DNA of 63,493 nucleotides from CAADGV01 sp040290295 (GCA_040290295.1 PSMW01000020.1:1-63493); one strand, 5' to 3'. Counted from the stretch's first letter, positions 1 to 9,090 are shown. The notes: generated by a model not told the origin, from the letters alone. A program made the numbers and translations.

Positions 1-962
1 AGCGAGCAACCCACTGCTGTTGGCCGGATGAATTGTACTTGATCGTGGCGTAATCCCAACCAGTGCTTGAGGTATAGCTCGTTCCCGTCACATAGACATT
101 ACCTGATGCATCTACTGCGATGGCTGNNNNNNNNNNNNNNNNNNNNNNNNNNNNNNNNNNNNNNNNNNNNNNNNNNNNNNNNNNNNNNNNNNNNNNNNNN
201 NNNNNNNNNNNNNNNNNNNNNNNNNNNNNNNNNNNNNNNNNNNNNNNNNNNNNNNNNNNNNNNNNNNNNNNNCCTTCCCGTCACATAGACATTACCTGAT
301 GCATCTACTGCGATGGCTGTGGCGATGTCGTCTACTCCGCCATCATATCGGGTGCTCCAGAGCTCTACACCTGTAGGAGCGTATTTCACAGTATAGTAAT
401 CAGTCCCAAACGGAGATGTTGATGAACTGTGGCCGGTTACATAGACGTTCCCCACTCCATCAACAGCAATGGCAGTCGCATTATCTGAGCCCGGCGCCAA
501 TCCGGAAGCGTAATGCCGTACCCACGCTTCGATAACAGTATCGGCTGTTGTCTTGCCCACACCCTTGCTCAGTTGTCCCCCCATAGACGGGAGAAGGCTC
601 TCATACAACTGAATGCCTTTGCCCGCCCTGGGGGCTGGCTGTGGCAACGGCGAATGCTCATCTTTTCCGAAAGCCTCTCTGAAAGGAAAGCCGTCAATCC
701 CTGGCACAGCCATATGTGGGTCACCATGCCTGTGGTAGGGGAACAGCTCATCAAACAACAAGCGTTCGCTTCCCTTTGTGTATCTCATTTTCTCACAGAG
801 CCTATGGTAACGATCCCGAACGCTCTCGGGATCAGCTATGCTTTGCGCTCGGTCATCGTTTGCCCCCTGTGCAAACAATGAAATCACCCCACTAAATGGT
901 ATTGAGAACAACAATACCAACAATGGCGTTAGCCATTCCTTTTTATGAAAAATTTGTTTCAT
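1..962 (-). CDS. SBBP-repeat beta-propeller secreted protein, C-terminus off the left edge
   Basis: Residues 1-32 form a signal peptide, followed by a low-complexity linker to about residue 165. Then come SBBP-type beta-propeller repeats, each with the core IAVDASGNVYVTG and a strand such as YYTVKYAPTGVELW. The stretch 273-962 is one open frame. A 146-base N run (127-272) follows, and the repeat reading resumes at 126-1 (DYATIKYNSSG), one frame off, so the gap length is only an estimate. The ATG at 962 has an AGGAGG 5 bases upstream (968-973). SBBP proteins are extracellular propellers of unknown ligand. In this genome the missing C-terminus could carry a T9SS sorting domain, which cannot be seen here. 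Confidence 0.8.
127..272. other. Assembly gap (146 N) inside a tandem repeat
   Basis: The 43 bases before the gap (84-126) and those after its first few bases (277-319) are identical and encode the same SBBP repeat unit. The gap therefore sits on a collapsed tandem repeat, and the true repeat number is unknown. Confidence 0.9.
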
Positions 963-1209
963 TGTTACCTCCTTTTTTGTGTGATAGAGTATGCAAGCGC
1001 CTCAAAGACTTGAGCGAAACTGAAATTTCTTCCGGAGATGCTCCCATTTTCCATTGCTCAACAACATCGCGCACGGCTATGCGTGTGTGCTGAAAAATGG
1101 GCTCACCTGAACCTTCTTTTCGGACGATGTATTTGTATGAAGTTGTTGTTTCCACGACGATGACAAAATTATAAGATCGAGAGATATAAAAGCAATAGCT
1201 CGGCTTCAT
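943..1209 (-). CDS. DUF433 (antitoxin-like) protein, probably frameshifted near its C-terminus
   Basis: The segment GEPIFQHTRIAVRDVVEQW followed by MGASPEEI matches the DUF433 family, small winged-helix proteins often paired with a DUF5615 toxin-like partner. After PEEI the open frame turns into a basic non-family tail. The neighbouring frame instead reads FAQVFEALAYSIT, the expected end of DUF433, and stops at 965, two bases before the next gene. A missing base around 1010-1025 would restore the family sequence (965-1209 is one base short of a whole number of codons). A promoter lies at 1240-1267. No DUF5615 partner is visible; the next gene is the SBBP protein. Confidence 0.6.
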   Translation of the reverse strand: MKPSYCFYISRSYNFVIVVETTTSYKYIVRKEGSGEPIFQHTRIAVRDVVEQWKMGASPEEISVSLKSLRRLHTLSHKKGGNNETNFS

Positions 1210-1239
1210 TTCAGGAAGGCCAGCATTGTTCGGTTGGTC

Positions 1240-1267
1240 ATTGTATCTGATGTTGGCATTGGTTCAA
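1240..1267 (-). promoter_or_regulatory. Candidate sigma-70-type promoter for the DUF433/SBBP genes
   Basis: Read on the minus strand: TTGAAC, 16 bases, TACAAT. The -10 box ends about 30 bases upstream of the ATG at 1209. The sequence downstream is AT-rich and open. Confidence 0.45.
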
Positions 1268-1394
1268 CCGTTTCTGGCTATATGTGGATATAACCGTCCA
1301 GTTTCAGCCCATTAAATATAAGGTTGAAACCTTAAGCGAAACGAGAAATGAATATTAAAAAATATTTATGCGTCTGACTCAGGGCGAATTCACG

Positions 1395-1757
1395 CTATCG
1401 CGGAAAGCGCGTTGGAGAGATTTCCGGGAAGGAGACGTTGGAGGGAGAAGAACGCTGGGAGATGATGAGGAGAGCGGCGAAGCACATCTTTCCGTCATGA
1501 AAACGAATGTCCATATTGCCGTGAGCGGCGGCGAGAGCAGCGACAACACGGTTTCCAAGGCCAAGATAGCTGCCATCGCGCGGTACAATCTTCCGTTCGT
1601 TCAGAAGGAGCAATACACTCTCGCCATCGCTGGAGCGAAGGCGCGCCCTGACCACACCGCGTCCCTGTCGTATTGCATTCGAAAAGAGATTCTGGAGCAT
1701 CTGACGCATGTACGTTTCGTCAACCTCGACGAAAGCGCTTGACTCTGAAATACTGAC
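1395..1757 (-). pseudogene. C-terminal remnant of a sensor histidine kinase (HATPase domain)
   Basis: The minus-strand frame runs from just after a TGA at 1758-1760. It reads VDETYMRQMLQNLFSNAIRQ, a clear N-box of a GHKL ATPase, then a strand/turn and GLGNRVVAALAAAHGN, corresponding to the G2 region with LG.G..V...AA.HGG. There is no dimerisation domain, H-box or sensor upstream, and the first ATG (1709) lies inside the N-box. This is therefore a 5'-truncated fragment, left by decay or by an assembly join. It cannot be an active kinase alone. Confidence 0.6.
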
Positions 1758-1795
1758 TCATTATCATATTGTTTACGTAACTTCCGGGGGGGATA

Positions 1796-1859
1796 CCCTG
1801 ACCCTCAATCTGGGGAATTAACTGACCCTTGACACTTGGATGGGCAGTCGGGTCAGGGG
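1796..1859. repeat. Short repeated TGACCCT motif in the intergenic region
   Basis: The word CTGACCCT occurs at 1798-1805 and 1822-1829, and its inverse GGGTCAGG at 1850-1857. The outer pair forms a 9-base inverted repeat (CCCTGACCC/GGGTCAGGG) about 47 bases apart. This could be the end of a lost mobile element or an operator; no transposase is visible. Confidence 0.3.
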
Positions 1860-1936
1860 CAACTGTGTTACGCTATAGCGGAAATCAGTGGGCAATCCTT
1901 CATGGAGGATTTTGACAAATTCAAAAGGAGGATAAC

Positions 1937-2470
1937 ATGAACACCCGCATTCAGCTTGTTGTCCTTTGCTTACTACTGGTTTATGACCAGCCGGTGAATG
2001 GCCATCAACTTTGGCGACTGGGACCACCGCCGCTTTATCCTCTCATCGAGACTATTCCCGACCCATCAAAGAACCGCCACTACTATGTACATTGGGAGGC
2101 ACTACGCCAGATCCCCGTGTACGTGAACATTCGTGGTGCGGGAGACGGCTTGACATGGGAGGAGACACATGCAGAAGTAATACTTGGAGTAAACAGTTGG
2201 AACGGTGTGAGCATGTCGTATATGCGTTTCCAAGATGCAGGCCCGACGACTGATAACGGGGACGTACGCGACGGCTTGAATGTGTGCAACTGCGTCCAAG
2301 AAACTTCTTTTTTTGAAGTGAGCAACCCATCAGTTCCTGCTTACTTGAAGGGCGAGCTCAGCACGGCTCGAATCTCACTCAAAGATAATAGCTATCCAAT
2401 GTTGCTGTCTCAACGGAGTACGCCGCCGATCAGCTCGGCGCCGGTTGAGCTGCTCGCCATCGAACTGTAG
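1937..2470 (+). pseudogene. Matrixin-like metalloprotease, N-terminal half only
   Basis: A strong AAAGGAGG (1922-1929) precedes the ATG. Residues 1-22 are a signal peptide. The section IPVYVNIRGAGDGLTW followed by ILGVNSWNGVSMSYMRFQD resembles the N-terminal subdomain of matrixin-type zinc proteases (an alpha-helix with N.W......F.F). The HExxHxxGxxH site that should follow is absent. From about residue 146 (about 2374) the sequence runs antisense into the 3' end of the next gene, overlapping it by 96 bases. The gene is therefore cut there, most simply by a mis-join at about 2340-2375. The protease assignment rests on the fold pattern only. Confidence 0.5.
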
Positions 2471-3237
2471 AATATCCAACTCGTGTGATGTGAAGCGGTG
2501 CTCTCCGCGCCGATTAAACATGACGACTTCTTGGGCGTCGAGCGACACCGCCTGCCGTACAAAGAACAGGTTATACCCTTCGCCGTTCGGTTCGTACTCG
2601 AACCGTTCGATCCCGACGCCGGTCGAGACGTCACGGTTCAGGGATTGTAGGGAAAGCGGGTAGTGACCGCGGCGCTGCTGGAAAGACTCGATTTCCGCAA
2701 TGAGCGTGGCACTGTGCTGGATGGCCCGGTCACGACTCCAGGCCGCCGCACGTGGCATCGCGACGATGACGAACCCAACAAGAACGACAGGCACACACAC
2801 AAGCGCGAGCGGGAGGATAGTACCCCGGCCATCGCCGATCTGGAGGTCCGCGAGAGTCCGATGATACGCGGCCCGTATGACGACGATGGCGACCAGCCCG
2901 AGCATCACGCCGAACGCAAGATGGTTAACAGCTACCGCGGCAATGACGCTCAGACACGCGATGAGTCCGGCTATCACCAACGCTAGCCTGTGCCACAACC
3001 GGGCCCTTTGCCGGCTGACAAGCCACGCTATGCCACGGGCACCAGCAGCAGGCTGGCATAGCTCGCGACCTGGGCGACGAACGAGAGTATCGAGGCCGAC
3101 CCATCATACCTACCTGGAAGGTGCGGCATGAGCATCGCGAACATCAGTGTCAGAGTAAGTGAAACTGCCAGGATCATGTCTACGTGTGGTGCCAGTAACC
3201 TGATGATGACATGTGACCCAAATACCAAATGATTCAT
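2375..3237 (-). CDS. Membrane protein with pilin-like periplasmic tail, one-base frameshift
   Basis: Two overlapping frames make one protein. MNHLVFGSHV..LLLVPV (3237 to about 3040) continues as GIAWLVSRQRARLWHRLALV in the next frame down to 2375. Adding one base at about 3035-3037 joins them without loss (863 bases are one short of 3n). The restored protein of about 287 aa has four or five hydrophobic segments. A periplasmic domain follows, containing IESFQQRRGHYPLSLQSL, a pattern seen after the N-terminal helix of type II/IV pseudopilins. Function is unknown. The upstream fragment ends at 3284 on the same strand, so both could have been in one operon. Confidence 0.55.
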
Positions 3238-3283
3238 CGGGATGGGAATCCAGCCTCACTCGCCCAAAAGTCTTTGCCCTTTA

Positions 3284-3462
3284 TCATGCCCGTGCGCCGA
3301 TAGATTGGACCCATGCTGCGAATGAACGCCAAACCATCGTTTCGGTGACAAAGAACTGGACCTCGAAAGCAACAACAGCAAACACACTCGACCAGAGCAT
3401 CACATGGTGAATCCTGCGCGTTCCCCAGAGATTGTAGAGAACCAACAGAAGCAGGAAGCAGT
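3284..3462 (-). pseudogene. C-terminal fragment of a two-helix membrane protein
   Basis: The frame reads CFLLLLVLYNLWGTRRIHHV, then VMLWSSVFAVVAFEVQFFV, and ends SIGARA at 3284. Two clear hydrophobic helices look like real protein, whereas further upstream the same frame is only the antisense of the lipoprotein gene. The 5' end is lost at about 3460, exactly where the lipoprotein gene ends, which suggests a contig join. A short reading frame starts on the overlapping ATGA (MIKGKDFW), hinting at coupling to the next gene. Confidence 0.35.
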
Positions 3463-4023
3463 TTATCGAATCGTCACGGTCAGGTCTTCGATCGCCAGAC
3501 CGCTGAAGTTTGCTATCGGCGAGCCGTCGGAGCGTGTCATCTCGAGTTTCGAACGATCGAACGCGAAGGTTGCTGTGCCGGCGGCGGTCGCCCGCAAGCG
3601 CAACTTCACGAGCACCCCGCTGCCGCTGGCAGAGGATGTGGTACCCGCTTTGAACGTCATGCCGAAAGCGTATGCGGTGTTGTTGTTGACTCGTCCGCCG
3701 AGGACCAACGTGTTGCTGATCGGTGAGAAGAACGGTCCGACCTCTGCCGCGAGCAACTCGACATTGGAGGGAAGACTGAACTCCGTTGCTGCGCCGAACA
3801 CGTCGTTGACGTTGTACAGCACAAGCTTCACATAGAACTCCGATCCCGTTGCAACGGATGTGCATTGCGAGTAAAGCGTTGCCGAGAACTTTGTCGCGTT
3901 TGCCGGGAAGCTGAAATCATTGGCGCTGACACACTCGTTGGTTGGAGGCGTCGAACTGTCCTTCTTGCAACCGCCGACGAGCGCAAACGCGGCACACAGC
4001 ATGAACAGGATGATGCGTTTCAT
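3463..4023 (-). CDS. Lipoprotein with a cohesin-like domain
   Basis: The lipobox LVGGC (Cys19) follows a typical signal sequence. From about residue 45 the protein fits the cohesin fold: VATGSEFYVKLVLYNVNDVFG (first strands), NTLVLGGRVNNNTAYAFGMT, GVLVKLRLRATAAGTATFAF, and a final ITVT-type strand (LAIEDLTVTIR). At 186 aa it is a signal plus one domain. It starts 12 bases after the stop of the propeller gene and is surely co-transcribed with it. That upstream gene ends with a dockerin-like module, so the two could form a matched receptor and ligand (inference). Location: lipid-anchored, probably outer membrane. Similarity by pattern only; cohesin-like beta-sandwiches are also used for other carbohydrate binding. 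Confidence 0.7.
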   Translation of the reverse strand: MKRIILFMLCAAFALVGGCKKDSSTPPTNECVSANDFSFPANATKFSATLYSQCTSVATGSEFYVKLVLYNVNDVFGAATEFSLPSNVELLAAEVGPFFSPISNTLVLGGRVNNNTAYAFGMTFKAGTTSSASGSGVLVKLRLRATAAGTATFAFDRSKLEMTRSDGSPIANFSGLAIEDLTVTIR

Positions 4024-4035
4024 AGTCTGGTCTCC

Positions 4036-7000
4036 TTACTTGATCATCAACATGCGTTTCGCGGCGGCGTAGCTTCCCGCGTGCAATCGGTATACATACA
4101 TGCCGCTCGCCGATCTTGTCCCATCGGATGCGCTACCGTTCCATTCTATCTCGTGCCGCCCAACGTCGAGGTTGGTGAGTGTGGTGGACCATACGCGTTG
4201 CCCGGTGATCGCGTACACCGTCAGTTCCGCCTTCGCTGTCGGTTCGGGCACGGTGAAGCGAATCGTTGTCGAAGGGTTGAACGGGTTGGGATAGTTCTGT
4301 TCGAGGGCGAAGTCGAACGTTACACCCAAAGCAGTACGCATGTAGGAAACGATCGCTCCGCGGATTTTCTGGAAGGCTTCGCTCTTCACCGGCTGACGAT
4401 CGATCTCGCGCAGCAGCTCGAAGCACAGACTGACTTTATCGTACGGCGGCTGATCGGGCGATGTGCGCGTACGGCTGTAGTTGTCGATGATTGCTTGCAC
4501 GTCGATCTCATTGACCGTTCCGTTGCCGTCGCAGTCGGCATAGGTTGCATCAGGCGTACTCCACACAGTTGCCGTTTGAGGTTCCCACGTTGTCGAGCCG
4601 CCTGCTCGCGGCGGTCCGGTCTGCCTGAAGAATCTGCCGATGGGCAGAAGGTCGCGGATGTCGCATACTGCATCATTGTTGGCATCGCCGGAATAGACGG
4701 TCGTCGTGCCGCCTCCGCCCCCTCCTCCGCTGGTGCTGTACGCACCGTTGGCATGTGTGCCTACGATGACGGTGCCGTCCGAAATGCGAGCATCAACGAA
4801 TGTCGCAACAACGTTTCCGATGGTCGAAGCACCTTCTTGAACCCACGATGTCGAGGCACCAGTCAAAGCGGTTGTGGAGTACACACCCGTACTTGTTGCA
4901 AGATAGTACGTCGTGGTACCGCCGCTCGGCACGATTGCGGCATAGCGACAGGATGGGCCCGATGATCCAGCAAGGTTTCCTTCCACGTCGGTCCACGATT
5001 GCCCCGCGTTTGTCGAGTAGAACAGACTCGGCACGCCGTAGTTCGATACCACAACCAACACGTTGCTGCCATCGGTCGGGTCAACAGCAACACACGAAAC
5101 GTACGATCCGCCACTCATGCCCGGCGGCGTAATCGTCGTCGCTGCAGGGTCTCCGGTGTTCGCTCCGTCCACACGTTTGACGATGCCTTCCGAATACCCG
5201 ATGTACAATCGATGTGCAGGATTCGCCGTCGTCACCGCCAGCGCGCTCACTTGCGCGTTTCCCGATGCTGCGCTGTTATTCAATCGCGTCCAGTTGATCG
5301 ACGTGGGGGAGGAGTTGCCGAGGGGAATCTGCGTCACGTCGCTGTTCCGCCATACATAGTTTCCTCCTCCCAAAAACATCATGACGGCATTGTTGGGATT
5401 GAGAACAAACGGATTGATGAAGAGATAGTTGCTTCCGCCGAGCGGATCGATCCGTGCGCCATTGGAGGTGTTGGGAATAAGACGATACGTGATGCCGTTC
5501 TGCGCCGATGTGTAGAAGGAGGTTCCTCCATTCGCAACAGCAGTAAACGCACCGTCGCCGCCGGTGAGGTCCGACCACGGCGCCGTCGAACTGGGAGAAG
5601 TGACTCCCCAGCAGCCGTTGTCTTGCAGTCCGGTCAGGATCGTCGCACTCCCGCCTGTCGCATGATCGAGCGCGACGGTGTAGCACTGCGTTGTGAGATA
5701 GCCGTTATTGAGCGACGTCCACGTCACCGATCCGGCAAGGATGTTATCTGTTCTGCTGATGCCGCCGTCGTGTCCCGAATACAACACAGATGCGTTGGCA
5801 GGCGAGAACGCTAACGCATGCTGATCGGGATGATGGTTGGGATAACTCTCATAGCTGTTGTTCGCTGATGTGTATCCTCCGATCCATGTTGTAGCAGACG
5901 TCGAGCTGAATCCGTTGGTTGAGCGATACAAATTAATGCCGCCGATGATGACGACATCTTCGTTGTCGGGTTTGACCTTGATGACAAGGTCGTAGGAGTT
6001 TTGAGAGTCGAAGTTGCCGGTCAATCCGCCGGTAGCGGGAATGTTCGCAGAGCGATTCTCCCACGTACGGCCGGTGAGTTTCCAAATGCTATGATTGCTC
6101 GTTCCCGCTCCCGGCGTTTCCGCGAGAATGTAGATGTTGTTCGTCCATGCCGGACCGATTACGATGCGCCGGACACTGCTCATGTCGGGAGGCGTGATGT
6201 TGCTCCAGGTCGTTCCGTCAGTCGATTGCCACACGCCCTCGAGTGACGCACTGCCCGGACTCCCCGACGCGTATATCGTGCCGTTGGGTGCGATCGCAAC
6301 GTCGGTCATTTGGGAATACGGAGCAGCTTCGGCAGTTCCGCGCACCAACGTCCAACTGGTGCCTCCGTTCGTACTGCGATAGATTGCGTTGTACACCGCC
6401 GCATACACATGACCCGTTGTCGGATGAACGGCGATATTCCAGACGATGTCCCACGACTTATCGAATGTTTGAGGATCGGGAGAAATGGTGGAACTGAGTT
6501 GCGTCCACGTGTTGCCGTTGTCGGTGGATTTGAAGATGCCGTTGCCGAAATAGAACGCACCGCCGCCGCTGGCACTATTGCCGATGAGTTCGCCCGTGCC
6601 GTAATACCATATCGCAGTCTGACCTGGGCGCGGGTCTTGTACGATGCACGTCACGCTGTGGAGAGAATTAGGTGGTGTGCGTTTGCTCCAAGTTGCACCT
6701 CCATCGGTCGAGCGCCACATGCCGCCACTCACGCCGCCGGCAAGAATGATGTTCGGATTGGCGACGTCGAGGGCAAGAGCACGCGTCCTACCACCGACAT
6801 TCCACGGACCCCGCGACACCCACGTTGCCGTTTCAACCCCGCCTGGTCCATCGAGCAGGTGTTCTTTGGAAGGCAGGTTGCGCGCGAACGCGAGTTCGCG
6901 CTCACGCATGTCCTTGGGAATCGTGCCGGTTGTCGGATCGCGAAGCATCAACCACTCGTAACGCAAGCGTGCGTCGCGATCTTCCTTGTCCCCCTTCGAC

Positions 7001-7125
7001 ATTTCCGCATCGGTGCGGAACTCGCTTCGTTGGTGCTGAACAGTGTGCGTAAACGACAGCATGCATACCGCCGCTGCCATTGCTGCACCGAGCAGGCTCA
7101 GCGAGAGACGCTCCTTCGGTCTCAT
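4036..7125 (-). CDS. T9SS-secreted BNR/sialidase-type beta-propeller protein with dockerin-like module
   Basis: 1,029 aa. A hydrophobic signal segment (residues 10-27) is followed by a propro-region. From about residue 100, many BNR/YCF48-type repeats (WRSTDGGATW, FKSTDNGNTW, YRSTNGGTSW, YSTNAGQSW) form one or two propellers. After a glycine linker (SGGGGGGG) comes a dockerin-like pair of calcium loops, GDANNDAVCDIRDLLPIGRF and DCDGNGTVNEIDVQAII. The last 90 residues are a T9SS type A sorting domain: LEQNYPNPFNPSTTIRFTVP, then YAITGQRVW, then GMYVYRLHAG. The family is exported by T9SS and attached to or shed from the surface. The gene is intact over 3 kb although its neighbours on both sides are broken. 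It probably belongs to one operon with the lipoproteins at 7173 and 3463. Confidence 0.9.
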   Translation of the reverse strand: MRPKERLSLSLLGAAMAAAVCMLSFTHTVQHQRSEFRTDAEMSKGDKEDRDARLRYEWLMLRDPTTGTIPKDMRERELAFARNLPSKEHLLDGPGGVETATWVSRGPWNVGGRTRALALDVANPNIILAGGVSGGMWRSTDGGATWSKRTPPNSLHSVTCIVQDPRPGQTAIWYYGTGELIGNSASGGGAFYFGNGIFKSTDNGNTWTQLSSTISPDPQTFDKSWDIVWNIAVHPTTGHVYAAVYNAIYRSTNGGTSWTLVRGTAEAAPYSQMTDVAIAPNGTIYASGSPGSASLEGVWQSTDGTTWSNITPPDMSSVRRIVIGPAWTNNIYILAETPGAGTSNHSIWKLTGRTWENRSANIPATGGLTGNFDSQNSYDLVIKVKPDNEDVVIIGGINLYRSTNGFSSTSATTWIGGYTSANNSYESYPNHHPDQHALAFSPANASVLYSGHDGGISRTDNILAGSVTWTSLNNGYLTTQCYTVALDHATGGSATILTGLQDNGCWGVTSPSSTAPWSDLTGGDGAFTAVANGGTSFYTSAQNGITYRLIPNTSNGARIDPLGGSNYLFINPFVLNPNNAVMMFLGGGNYVWRNSDVTQIPLGNSSPTSINWTRLNNSAASGNAQVSALAVTTANPAHRLYIGYSEGIVKRVDGANTGDPAATTITPPGMSGGSYVSCVAVDPTDGSNVLVVVSNYGVPSLFYSTNAGQSWTDVEGNLAGSSGPSCRYAAIVPSGGTTTYYLATSTGVYSTTALTGASTSWVQEGASTIGNVVATFVDARISDGTVIVGTHANGAYSTSGGGGGGGTTTVYSGDANNDAVCDIRDLLPIGRFFRQTGPPRAGGSTTWEPQTATVWSTPDATYADCDGNGTVNEIDVQAIIDNYSRTRTSPDQPPYDKVSLCFELLREIDRQPVKSEAFQKIRGAIVSYMRTALGVTFDFALEQNYPNPFNPSTTIRFTVPEPTAKAELTVYAITGQRVWSTTLTNLDVGRHEIEWNGSASDGTRSASGMYVYRLHAGSYAAAKRMLMIK

Positions 7126-7172
7126 GATCTGTTCTCTCTTTCGTGTTGTAGTTTTGTAGTTGGCTAAATGAA

Positions 7173-7658
7173 TTATTGTTGAACGTGATATGTCTGGATT
7201 GTGTAGCTCGGCTCCGAGCTTCCCATTGTCGGCATCGCGGTGAGATCGGCTTTGAAGCGCTCACCGCGTCGCAGTCCCGGCAGTGCCGGTTTGATGTCCG
7301 GCGAAAGTTTGTCCGTCGCTGCGAGCGTAAGTGCAAAACGCACACGCAGCACCGAACCTTCACCGATCGGTTTCGGAAATGCGGAACCGTATCCGAGCAC
7401 CGAATCGATCCGAACCGTTGCGTTACACGGCGCCTTCGAGCACGGGTCTTTCTCGCTCGTTCCTTTCAGCGATGAATCAACCTCCACGATCGTGGCGACG
7501 ATACGACAGGCATTCGGAGGAATAACCTCCGGAGTGTGCTTGGATGAAACGCTCCCTTCGGAACCTTCCGTTTGTGCCTTTTCTTGTTTGGATGAACTGC
7601 ACGAAACTGCAATGAGGGCGATGATGATCGGCAGAAGGGGAACGCGGGCAAGGTGCAT
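7173..7658 (-). CDS. Hypothetical lipoprotein
   Basis: The start at 7658 (MHLARVPLLPIIIALIAVSC) is chosen because it gives a proper lipoprotein signal with lipobox AVSC. The frame stays open for 30 more codons upstream, but those residues do not look like a signal. The mature part is a Ser/Lys/Glu-rich linker followed by a compact domain of about 110 aa beginning ACRIVATIVEVDSSLKG, with a CSKAPC pair. It looks like an OB-fold/NTR-like beta-barrel, but no family is recognised. It lies 47 bases upstream of the propeller gene on the same strand. Confidence 0.65.
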   Translation of the reverse strand: MHLARVPLLPIIIALIAVSCSSSKQEKAQTEGSEGSVSSKHTPEVIPPNACRIVATIVEVDSSLKGTSEKDPCSKAPCNATVRIDSVLGYGSAFPKPIGEGSVLRVRFALTLAATDKLSPDIKPALPGLRRGERFKADLTAMPTMGSSEPSYTIQTYHVQQ

Positions 7659-8025
7659 AGAGGTGGTCCGTTCCTGTTGAGCATTCTTCAAGGTCGTTGC
7701 GCGGAGCGCCGGTAGGGCACTCATGCGGCAGGGGAGACACGTCAACACTAAGAAAAGAAAAGGTAGAGTGCAAGTTTCAGGTCGATGGTGTGCGAAACCA
7801 CGAACCTGCTTCCGTCCGACGTTTGACCCGTCTGGCTGTTGCTAATCTCATCCGCATTTGCTATCCTGTGGCTGGCTTGCATCGCCCTGCGAGCCGTTGC
7901 ATCTCACGCATCATCACGTAGCCATCCCCGGCGCACGTCTGCACAAGCGCCGCTAAGAGTAGATATGCCTATGATCCCGCACGAAGCAGAAACAGCCCAT
8001 CCCTGCATAACTCAAGAGGTGCCCT
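7659..8025. other. Divergent intergenic region
   Basis: There is no convincing coding sequence in these 367 bases. A weak promoter candidate for the rightward cassette reads TTGCTA (7839-7844), 17 bases, TATCCT (7862-7867). No clear promoter was found for the leftward lipoprotein. Confidence 0.4.
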
Positions 8026-9075
8026 ATGCTCGAAATCTTGGATAGCATGCTTGCCACCATAACGGTGGTGCTGGTGATCAGCCTTATTGTGCAAGCCATC
8101 CAACAAATCGTCAAGCAGCTCCTCAACATGAAAGCAAAGTACATGGAGCGAGAGTTGTTTGCGTTATTCGCTCATGTCGAATATAAACCCAGCCCCGTAC
8201 CAATCAAACTCCAATTTCAGCAACTCAGCAAGCAGCATCCTCACGTGAAGGAGTTGGTGGAAAAATTACGCGCCGCCTCAGCGGTGTCGGCTACAATGAC
8301 GTGGCATTGCTGCACGGAATGAGGAAAGAAGAATTTCTCGACGTTGCTGCCGACGTGTTCGACACGGGGGAGTTGGAAACCACGGATCTGAAGACGTTGC
8401 GTCCCCAGGAACAAGAAGCAATCAAGGAGAAGATCGCCTTCCTCTAACAAGCACGAGCCGATGTGGAGCGGTGGGACGACGCAACGATGAAGTCGTTTCA
8501 AGATCATTATGAACGACGGATGAAGTTTTGGGCGTTCGTGCTGAGTGCGCTCGTCGTCGTTTGGCTGAACGCGAACCTCTTCGAAATCTATCGAGAGTTT
8601 TCGACGAACAAGGTGTTGCGTGAAACCGCTGTGAGACTCGGTGAGCGGTTTGCCTCCACGCCGCGCGAGTCGCTCCTCGTCATCAGTACCGCAGGCGGAG
8701 AGCAGGTGGCACACCATGTTGCTGACTCCGCCGCGTTCGCTCTCATCGGGTCGCACATCAAGCGGATCGATTCGTTGGTCAACGCGCAATCCTTCACCAT
8801 GATGCGATCGAACGCGCCGACCGGCACGCCGCTGCCGGCCAGCATCGCCGCACTGTGGGACGCGCTCAGGCGCAACTTTTTCGGATGGCTGGGGATGACG
8901 TTGTTGGTCGGGCTTGGTTCCCCGTTTTGGTACGATGTGTTGCGAACGCTTGTGGGTGTCAAGGAGCGGCTGCGTGCCCGATCGGGCGGCGGCTCAACCG
9001 AAGAACCTGCGCGCGTCGTCCAGCAGGCTGCGGTCGCCCGCGCCGCCGCCGCAATCCCCTCCGGCAGCCGGCTAA
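8026..9075 (+). pseudogene. Multi-pass membrane protein of unknown function, broken by a frameshift and a stop
   Basis: A good AAGAGGTG precedes the ATG at 8026. The first frame gives one N-terminal helix (ATITVVLVISLIVQAIQQIV) and runs to about 8270. There the frame shifts by one base and continues as RLSGVGYNDVALLHGMRKEE to a TAA at 8445-8447. Beyond the TAA the very same frame carries on: ERWDDATMKSFQDHYERRMK, FWAFVLSALVVVWLNANLF, then FGWLGMTLLVGLGSPFWYDV. This matches a family of about 350-aa membrane proteins with W(F)D..M......Y.RR and GSPFW.D.L motifs, so it is one gene with two lesions. A third shift near 9030 would give a natural end (PPAAG, stop 9073-9075) before the next Shine-Dalgarno; otherwise the frame overruns to 9200. 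Confidence 0.6.
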
Positions 9076-9090
9076 AGAAAGGAGGCGCGT

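Noticed and set aside
943..1209. A toxin-antitoxin pair with DUF433
   Set aside because: No DUF5615 or other toxin gene is adjacent; the next gene is the SBBP propeller.
3865..4965. 366-aa frame antisense to the propeller gene
   Set aside because: Arg/Cys-rich shadow of a clear sorting domain and dockerin-like module on the other strand.
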